A stretch of 64,000 nt of DNA from Cruorifilaria tuberocauda. Lineage: Eukaryota; Nematoda; Chromadorea; Rhabditida; Onchocercidae. The notes under the pieces are model-generated. The model saw only the letters and a program-made list of their open reading frames with translations. It was not told the origin of the DNA and searched no databases. Made by a program: the position numbers and the translations under genes. Every line of letters begins with the position of its first letter. Within the stretch, counting starts at the first letter, position 1. The DNA lies in contig JABVXU010000048.1 of the NCBI GenBank assembly GCA_013365365.1, positions 62,001 through 126,000 on the forward strand. The letters run 5' to 3'. Below, one piece after another: positions 55,864-64,000 of the stretch.

Positions 55864-57776
55864 CTAAGGGAAAAGCGCACGAATTGATTTTGGTGTGCTT
55901 CCATCAATAAGATGTTTTGTCGTATATCGCAGAGCACTTAACAACGATTCTGCCTTAAAACCAAACTATAACAAGTGACGAATTTAAGATTTACCTATGA
56001 ACCCAATGAATCGGAACTATGGGAGCATCTTCGAATCAATTATATGTTTACCTTATACCGTCTAATAATGAATGGGACAAGCACAGATTAGTTATATCGA
56101 TTAATTGCAAAAGAACACATCCGCAGTTTACAAAATCAAGATAATTTCAAATTCGTTAATATTTCTTTAGAAAATAAAAAAGTATATACCTCCTCGCTCC
56201 TTGACTGTGTTTTGATTAGTTCCACGATTGACCGTATATCGATAGGCGATTCTTTGCAGAAAGCTCCTGTGTTATCAATATGATCATATAGTATAATTGC
56301 TCCAACCATAACCCTCATCGTAAAGGAACAATTTTGATCTGAAAGTCGTTCCCAATTCTCTTCTTTTTCCACCATAAATCGGCAGACCTTTAAAAAACAA
56401 TTGTTAAGTAATTATCCATCTTCTGAAATTCCTTTTGCTTACCTGGACGACAGTGGCTAATGTATCTGTAGTATTAGAAACGGGCAGATCGCCATTTGTA
56501 GCAACGAAATTAGTTGTAGCTGTGATAAGTGCAGACAGCATTGGAGTTGGACAAGCCAAAAATAATGATATGGTATTGGCTAATTCCAAAGGTATGGCAA
56601 ATTGTCCGTCACTCTGAAAATGAAACGCAAAACTGGAAAAGATAATCGCTTAACAATGTTTGAGAAGCAAAGACTACTATCATTAAGGAATCGAAAAATG
56701 AATACTACTTTAAAGTTTATGACACACCTCTCGAGACATTGTTCGACGGTAGAAACTGAAATCGTTTTGTAGTGCGGGAGTACACATTTTGACAGCATCA
56801 AATGAAAGTGCAAAGTCAATAAAACGAGCGAACTGCCGGCAGGTCGCCTGTAGTGTATCTAATTGTTCTGCCGGTGGCAGCGGACCTGTATTTTTTAATA
56901 TTCCATTTGCACTCATCAAGTACCACAGATTTCATAAGTGATGAAACTAACAGTGGGAAACACAGCTTAGATTCATCTTAATGATCATTTAAATGATACT
57001 GGTACTAATGTGATCAGAAAAATATAAATATAACCTTCTAATCCAATGAAAAAAAAATATTAGACTATTTGCAAGGAAAAAATTTTCATTTCCCGCCCAC
57101 TTACTGATGAACTTTACATTTGAGTTATGATGTGTCTTAATTCCATTTTAAGCTATAGAAAATAGTATGAAACTGATTTTCGAATCGTACAAAAAAAACA
57201 CACCTGAACAAAGATCCCACAGCAACAACGGTACAATTTGTTCAATGCGCTGTGATAACTCATAGTAGGCTCTAATCTGGATCACTAGCTTGCTCAACAT
57301 ATCCAGTGCTCCTCGTTGAGCATCTTTGTTGTTGGGTTGCTGTATGGCGATGCGAATTTCAGCAGATGCACCAGCTGAATAATGTTTCACATCTTCTAAC
57401 AACATATCTGCCTGTTCCAGGATCTAGAATTCTGGTATGCAGAAGTTAAAGTGAATTTTAAGCTTCCTTGTCGACAACACTACTAAAATGAACCTCGGGT
57501 GGAGATGGAATCATTAATAAGTGGAACTGATAACAGAAAAGTACCAAAAGTACCAACAACTGCTATCCTCGTTCATAATACTATATTGAAAAGTGTTTCA
57601 AATCATTTTCACCTTACCTTTTCAGCTAAAGTGAAAATCTGCAATTCAGATTCCGACGGTACGGCATGCTCGAAATCCAGAAAGACGTTGACATCAGGTA
57701 AGTTGGCTCTTGAACCATCACAGCTAGCCAGTAGGACTGAACGAACAACTTCTGCACATGAAGATCCACTTCTCAT
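55864..57776 (-). CDS. CYRI (FAM49), Rac1-binding inhibitor of the WAVE complex
   Basis: CYRI proteins bind active Rac1 and damp Scar/WAVE-driven actin protrusion. Six exons (57618-57776, 57204-57423, 56728-56885, 56443-56613, 56190-56387, 55864-55953) close to 331 residues, against 324 in human. Family landmarks: VFLDFEHAVPSESE, LLEDVKHYSAGASAEIR, AYYELSQRIEQIVPLLL, NDFSFYRRTMSR, NTISLFLACPTPML, FTMRVMVGAIILYDHI and LLSALRYTTKHLIDG. The Arg pair in FYRRTMSR (about 173-174) corresponds to the Rac1-contact arginines of human CYRI-B. The model starts M-R-S-G, without the myristoylated Gly2 of vertebrates; an acceptor (GTTTGTAG) lies 6 bases before this ATG, so a missing upstream exon is possible. 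Confidence 0.92.
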
Positions 57777-58357
57777 GTCATGCTACAAACAGAATTAGAC
57801 TCGTGACATTTTTTATATTAATAATTGTTGAATTCCACTGGGATATCATAATTTAATATAATGAGTGAAGCTGTAGTCTCCCATCGTAAAAACCAAGTAG
57901 ATATCACATCTACACCATCTGCAGTCTAATTAACAGAAGTTGAAAAAAATTTCTTTCAAGGAGTGATCAGAAAGTTATATCAAGTAGTATAGTGTGTAGA
58001 AGAGGATACCAGTGAAGCTATCACGTGCCAATGATTAATTATAAAACCGAAAGAGATAAAAAAAAAGGCAATACTTATAACCTACGCTAAAGCCATATGA
58101 ATCAGCTTTATATAGATTCGACCAACCGCGAAATAGTTTGTTGGTATGAGTGATATGAGAGGAGAAAATGTGTCTCGCTAGGCAAGGGAGCGTCACATCA
58201 GTTTGATGCTCGAAATGTGATAGTTAAAGCAAAGCAGAGGCTGTTAGTAGGTTGCATGGGAAATAAATTTGCTAGAGTAATGCTCTGATTAAATTGATTA
58301 ATGTATTACTAATAATCCTAATTCAAAGAACATTTTATTTCAGACGTAGCATAATTC
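57777..58357. other. Shared upstream region of CYRI and SMC6
   Basis: About 580 bp separate the two divergent starts. A TATTTCAG acceptor ends at 58343, just before the SMC6 ATG. I see no other motif. Confidence 0.5.
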
Positions 58358-61300
58358 ATGAGAATGGCATTAAAACGTCAATCTAATTCGTACTTCTATG
58401 TCACATCAAAATGTAGAAAAAAATCTGACGGTATCGATAAAAGTTATTTTGCTTCCTCTCATTCTTTCAAATACATACTGTTTAGATTGAAAAAACTGAT
58501 TCAATAAATCTTGAGTTGAAATAGGCAACATGAGTATTCTACAGATGAGAAGTCAAAGTGTCCATTGAATGGAAAAGTTGTTGAAGTGCCAGGAAGGATT
58601 GCTTCAATTGAATTATTCAATTTTATGTGTCATGAAAGTCTGAAAATCAATTTCAATGTACTAAACAGGAATTGTTTTTTCATCGGTGGATCAAACGGAT
58701 GTAAGCTATATGTATTTTTTATAATAGATGAAATATGTTATCATCACCGCGTTTTCCTGTAAAGATATAATCTCTATGTTCTTCTGTAAAGCAAGGGCAT
58801 TACTTTATATTTTTCCTAGACACTGCTCATTTCAAAGTTTCAGTAATACAGCCTTCGATTTCTTTGGGAAAAGGTAAGTATTGAAAACTTTTAGTTTCTT
58901 GTAAGCAAGTACATGAATAGAAGTGTTTTAAGCTGGTAAGAGTGCGCTATTTGCTGCTTTAAATATGGGTCTTGGAGGTCGAGGAAGCCAGAATGAACGT
59001 GGGAATACAATGAAACAGTATATAAAGGATGGTCAGAAGTGAGCTACCTGAATTTACTTGTCGATCATTATATTTTAAATAGTGAAATCATGGCATTTGA
59101 TTTCATCTGTCTCGAAATTATGGAATGAGATTTGCTGCTGTTGGATGGAATCTACTTTGTTTGATGTGAATATTAGCAAGGCGCAATAGATAGTGTTCTG
59201 AGGCTAATGATTATATACTTATTGATATGCTTTTATTATTATCATTTTTGAATCAGCGAAATTTCTGGTTATCTAATTTGATTTTTGAGTTGCAGTCGTG
59301 CAAAAATACGGGTGGTGCTAACTAATCGTGGCTTCGGGAGATATCCAGGTTATGGCGATGCCATTGCTGTTGAGCGGACTATCAACTTGACCTCGTCAGC
59401 ATATCAGCTAAAATCTCTTACTTATGAAGGAGAACACTGTCATGGTTTGTGCATGTTTTTTTTAACTTTAATACCTTTTATATAGCATTTTATGTCCATG
59501 CATGTTACTATGTATCTTCGGTTTGCACTTCATTACTCATTTGTTATTGACATTTAAATTTATATTAAATTTATGAGCTCCTTTTTTAAAAGATAGAAGT
59601 TTTAGAAGAGGTGGTAAGTCACAAAAAGGGTGATTTGGATAAACTGCTAGCAAGATTTTCAATACAACTTGACAATTCAATATCCTGGATGTCTCAAAAC
59701 CGATGTCGCGAATTTTTGCAAGAATTGAAGCCAGAAAAACTTTACAATGTTTGATTTTTTCGATATAATAGTTATGACAGTTGACTCCGGTGGATGAGAG
59801 TGGATGAGCAAAATTTCCTCAATTTTATTTCTTCCGTTAAGTTTAAAAACAAAGAAATGAACCGTTGAAGTTCCAATCATCAAATAGAAAATCGGAGTGT
59901 GAGATATTGATAACAATAATTCCCATTATTTTTATTTTTGTATAATCATCTTCATGTTTTAAACTATCATTTAGTTTTTAACTTACTCTAATTTACTTTC
60001 CTATTGGAAAAAGTTTCAAAGCAAGGTTCGAAAATTCTAATATGCGGTCACTATTTTCTTTAAGAAGTTCAATTGTTTTCTAATTCAATACTTCCACCTT
60101 ATGCATGATTGTGATAGGGCACCGTAATCTTATTCCGTGGAGGTCAAAATAGACTAATCTTGATTTAGGCTGTATCTATCACTTGCTCTTCTAAAAATAA
60201 TAGCATTTAACCCAGAAGCCAAAATTTTTTGATTGAAGCGAATTCAGTCAGAATTATTTGCAACCCAAAGGGATTTTATTTCAAATTTATGTGTGTTTGG
60301 AACTATATATTCACATGATTTTCAGATGTTTATGTCTGCAACAGGATTAGATTTCTCTCGGCTCTGCTACAATGAAAGTGAAACATATAATACTGAGTCG
60401 GAAAAACTGGTGTTATCTGTTCGACAAGCCTGCTATGATAAATTAAAGTTCGTTTCTATCTGTCTTACATTTTAAAAGTTCTTAACCTCTTGAAAACGAA
60501 GATTCAGAAATATAATACCATTATTATTTTTTGTAGGGAAATTGAAAAGCTACGTGAAGATCAGAAACGTGTACAAAATATGGAACAAAATAAGCAGAAT
60601 CTTTCAGAGCTGAAAGGCATTCTTCGTTGGCTGCCAATTAGAGACTGTTATAACGTGAATCTTTTTTCATTTTAACATATTTGTTTTGATTACCGGGAGT
60701 CGCAATTTTGCTTTTTCATTCCAGGATCTCTGTAGGCACGATGAATTGCTGGCAAAAGCTGTTGAAGTGTACACAAAATTAAAGGAAGGATCTGTAGTAA
60801 AGGAGGTTAGTGAGCTTATTATTTCTGAACTCTCTCATTTCCTTAATTTTCTTATATTTCCTTGTATTCTTTGTATTCGTATCTATTGTATTACTTACAT
60901 TCGTATTTCAGAAAATGAAAGCAGATTGTCTTCAGAAATTTGAACAAATACGGAAAAATAGAGATGAATTGCAGGAAAAAGTGAAAAATCTGCATGTCGA
61001 AGTATGACTTCTCATTTTCATTTAATGCATATTTGAATGTCATTCATTTAACATGAGAACGAAAACTAACGTTCGCCGCTTTTGTTTTCTTTTTATTTGC
61101 AGTCCTTTCATTGTGCTGTGCTATCCTCGTTAGAGTATATTTTAAAAGCATCGACATGAGGAATCTGCTAAGAGGTTTAAATTTGTGTTTTTTATTTACT
61201 GGGATTAAATTTGTGTTATCAAAAAACGGTAATGAATATGGCAGTTAGGATTTTTGTTGTATTTCTTCAGAATTGCATTAAGAAGCTAGCTATAAAAGAG

Positions 61301-64000
61301 GCTAGCTATGATTGTTTTGCAGTTAAGAAATTTGGAGAAAGAAAAACGAAGTAAACGTGATGAAATGCTAGATCTTGGGCAGCAACTAAGCGTTGTAGAA
61401 CGAAATCACAGAGTGTTGGACGCTGAGATTAATTCAATGGAGCAACAACTGAAGGAGATCGAAACAAAGTAGATTTCTTGTATTCAAATAAAAAATCTTC
61501 TGATGTGCACATCGAATAAGTTAAGCTTTCCTGAATACGTATACTTATTAATGAGGTATTTATTATTTTGAGAAAAGATCAAGGCACTCAGTACAGTATT
61601 GCTGAAGCTGAAGCAGAATTATTTGAATTAGAAAATCGATGTACGGCAGTAAAAGAGAAGCAGTGTCAAGTGGAGAAAAGAAAAAAGTATTTCGAAACAG
61701 AGTTGGCTAATGCAATAAAAGCAGAACGTAGTCTAGAGTAAATTTTTTTCATTATTTTACTAAACATAGTAATTTTACAAATGTAATTTTAATTTTAATA
61801 AGCTCCTTTTTTTACAGTTTTGTTTATATAAAGCTTATTTACATAGGGCAGAATTATATCAAATAAAATGTGTATAACTGATCTAGGTTTTAGAGCGGAA
61901 ATATCTCACTGGAGTGCAATGTTGAGAGAACTACGGGACGAAAAAGAACGAATGGTAGCGATGCAACAAAATGATCTAGCACGCTTTGGTGCATCAGTAC
62001 CTCAGATCATTAGTTTAATCAGACAAAATGCTGCTAGATTCTCTAAGAAACCGATTGGACCTATTGGTAAATTTAAATTACTGTCATATAATTTTTTATC
62101 TAATTGTTAGAGTAATGTAGATAATGTTTCATATTTGTAGATAACAAGAGAGCCAAACTATATCTTACCAATATGGGCATCGTAAATCAGCAAAAATCGC
62201 AGATTAGAAAACTTGACCTTGCAAATTTAGGTGCCTATATCCGAATAAAAGATAATTCATGGACGTTGGCTGTAGAATATTGTTTGCGTCACTTACTTTC
62301 GGTGTGGTTATGTGATAATGTACAGGATAGAAATATTCTGGATTCAATTCTGCAGAAATATAATATTCGTGCTGTAGGATATATTATCAGCAAGTACTTT
62401 TTTCTGTTCTTGGACTTATTTATTTAGTACTTTACATTTCTGCTGCGCATAGGAATATGATTTTTTCAGATTTTCGAATAATCGACACAACGTAACTTTA
62501 TTTGAACCATCGTTAGAATATTTGACTGTGGCAAGAATGGTAACTGTCACGGATGATAATGTTTTCAATGTATTAGTCGATCAGACGCAGATGGAATCCA
62601 TTCTTTTAATTGGATCCGATAACTTAGCACGTAATTTGATGGCACAAAGTGTAGGTATCATCTCATTTAAAAATGTGTGTATGGAATTAAGCGTGGATTG
62701 TGCCATACTTTGTTAATCTTGTGGCTTTTTGGATGCTAAAAATTGATCTCAAATTTGTGTTTAGCGAATTCTTTTGTCAAATCCAAGTTAAAATTTTCAA
62801 TATCGCAATGATAATCAGTGGAAATATGATCCAAGTTTTTATAGCCACCGAAAAATGTTCATAAAGGGTTTACCAAAAATGGTGATGAAGTATTCGCAAA
62901 AACGAGTAATCAAGTATATCGCTTCTATACAAATCACCATTATAAGAAATCAGTCATATTGACCAGTACTGAGATAGCTAACACCAAGTATTTTTTTGTG
63001 CATGATTTGTAACGAATATAAATACATAAAGAATTTATGTGACAGAAATGGAAATATATTAAGAATTTACTTATTCCCAACATTATGATTTTCAGTCTTT
63101 GTTGGAATATTTTGATAAGAAATAACCTATCAGCATTGGCTTAGAAAACGAATAGTAAAAACTAAAAGTAATAAAAACTTTTTATTATTGATTCCTTGTA
63201 ATATTTGATTAAATAATCTTGATTTCAGAACGCTTTATAATCAGATAATGAAAGCAGAAAATGAATTGCAAGTTAACAGAGTATCTTTAGCAAAGGTTTT
63301 CTTCATTTTCTGTCCTTTATGAGAAACGTGAAATGCATTAAAAAGAAGAGGAAAATAATCATTCATAATTGTGCAACTTTAAAAAGGGAAAATTTTTAAT
63401 GTCATACAATTGTAAAAATATTTTAGGCACAAGAAAATCATCAGAAAATAGAAGCAGATATGACTAATGAAATGCAGCAAAGCAATCAGGAGTTGCAACG
63501 CTTAAGAGTCGATGAAGTACGACGACGTTCTTTACAAAAACGATTGGATGCTGCACGATTTGAAGGAGGTGTTGATGGTCAAGTCATGAATCTGGTAATG
63601 GTGTTTATAGTCGGAACTGTCTTTTCTCATCGAAATTTTTCATTGAAGTGGTTCTCTTCTGGAACACAAATCGGTTTCAGGTTTCAAGTTTGGATCAGTA
63701 TAGGAGAGAGAAAGAAAGGCTCATGCAATCTGAGAACGTTCTGCAGCGGCAGCTAATTAAATCACGTCAATTGTTACGCGATACAGAAATGATGAGAGCA
63801 GAAAAAGCTAAAGAAATGGGGGAAAGCGAAAATGAACTTAAGAAAAGTGAAGTATGCATTTAGATAACTGGGTTGCTGTGGTCTAAATAATGTTATTGAA
63901 ATTTCGTATTGCATTATTGCTTTAGTAACCTCTTCAAAAATTACCGGAAGACTTACTTATCATTTCTAGACTTATTTGAAAGAATGTAGTAGAGAAGTCG
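58358..64000 (+). CDS. smc-6: SMC6, structural maintenance of chromosomes protein 6 (partial)
   Basis: ATPase arm of the SMC5/6 complex, which guards genome stability in DNA repair and replication. The first 19 exons are here: 58358-58430, 58545-58700, 58933-59038, 59296-59444, 59597-59748, 60326-60447, 60537-60654, 60725-60805, 60912-61001, 61323-61468, 61573-61737, 61894-62066, 62141-62393, 62470-62650, 62845-62987, 63229-63295, 63427-63594, 63681-63851 and 63970 to the edge. They read about 848 residues. Walker A is GGSNGSGKS (about 70-79), formed across the 58700/58933 junction, followed by NMGLGGRGSQNERG. FSIQLDNSISWMSQNRCREF and FMSATGLD are SMC6-typical. The first coiled coil spans about 200-500 and the hinge about 510-655 (YIRIKDNSWTLAVEYCL). 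Walker B and the signature motif lie beyond the window. Exon 1 is chosen by phase. Confidence 0.92.
58820..58873 (+). other. 54-nt in-frame cassette-like exon inside the SMC6 Walker A intron
   Basis: It is flanked by TTTTCCTAG and AAAG|gtaagt, has no stop in the required phase, and its length is a multiple of three. Inclusion would insert 18 residues (about TAHFKVSVIQPSISLGK) between GGSNG and GKS. Skipping it gives the canonical P-loop. Confidence 0.45.
61103..61159 (+). other. Possible alternative terminal exon of SMC6
   Basis: After a TTTATTTGCAG acceptor the phase carried by the upstream exon (ending 61001) reads 18 codons and then TGA. The normal next exon begins at 61323. If used, it would end the protein in the first coiled coil. 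Confidence 0.25.

Overview
The window looks like nuclear DNA of a parasitic, probably filarial (spirurid) nematode. It is strongly AT-rich. Genes are split into many small exons by introns from about 50 nt to over 1 kb, often with nematode-style TTTTCAG/TTTNAG acceptors and some AAG acceptors. Many start codons sit a few bases after a lone AG acceptor, as expected for spliced-leader trans-splicing. The gene content includes a CED-3-type caspase, calsyntenin, an OIG-type Ig protein and a divergent Cys-loop channel. The clade is inferred, not shown directly. All gene models below were joined by hand so that splice sites and reading phases close.

Layout, left to right: the 5' part of an unrecognised minus-strand gene (1-490); beta-COP (COPB1, +, 1457-7344, 18 exons); calsyntenin/casy-1 (-, 8744-18570, 19 exons), which faces COPB1 tail to tail; about 8.4 kb without a recognisable gene (18.6-27.0 kb) that holds two somewhat GC-richer islands; a secreted Asn/Trp-rich protein with a metal-binding-like His octapeptide repeat (-, 27052-28478); TMEM216/MKS-2 (+, 29583-31104), with an RFX/DAF-19 X-box just upstream; a divergent Cys-loop ligand-gated channel (+, 33035-35737); EMG1/NEP1 (-, 38409-40101); the CED-3 caspase (+, 42429-45122); mitochondrial ribosomal protein bL17m (+, 46306-47541); an incompletely resolved zinc-finger gene (-, 47923-49840); a secreted one-Ig-domain protein resembling OIG-4 (+, 50579-51860); CDC-42 (+, 53061-54576); CYRI/FAM49 (-, 55864-57776); and the N-terminal two thirds or so of SMC6 (+, from 58358, running off the right edge).

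No CRISPR arrays, rRNA, tRNA or intact transposons were seen. Most genes are ordinary conserved eukaryotic genes and do not form one pathway. The best candidates for something new are the secreted His-octapeptide protein and a 54-nt in-frame exon-like segment that would split the Walker A motif of SMC6. The X-box in front of the ciliary gene TMEM216 is a clear regulatory prediction. Two divergent gene pairs (EMG1/CED-3 and CYRI/SMC6) share short upstream regions.
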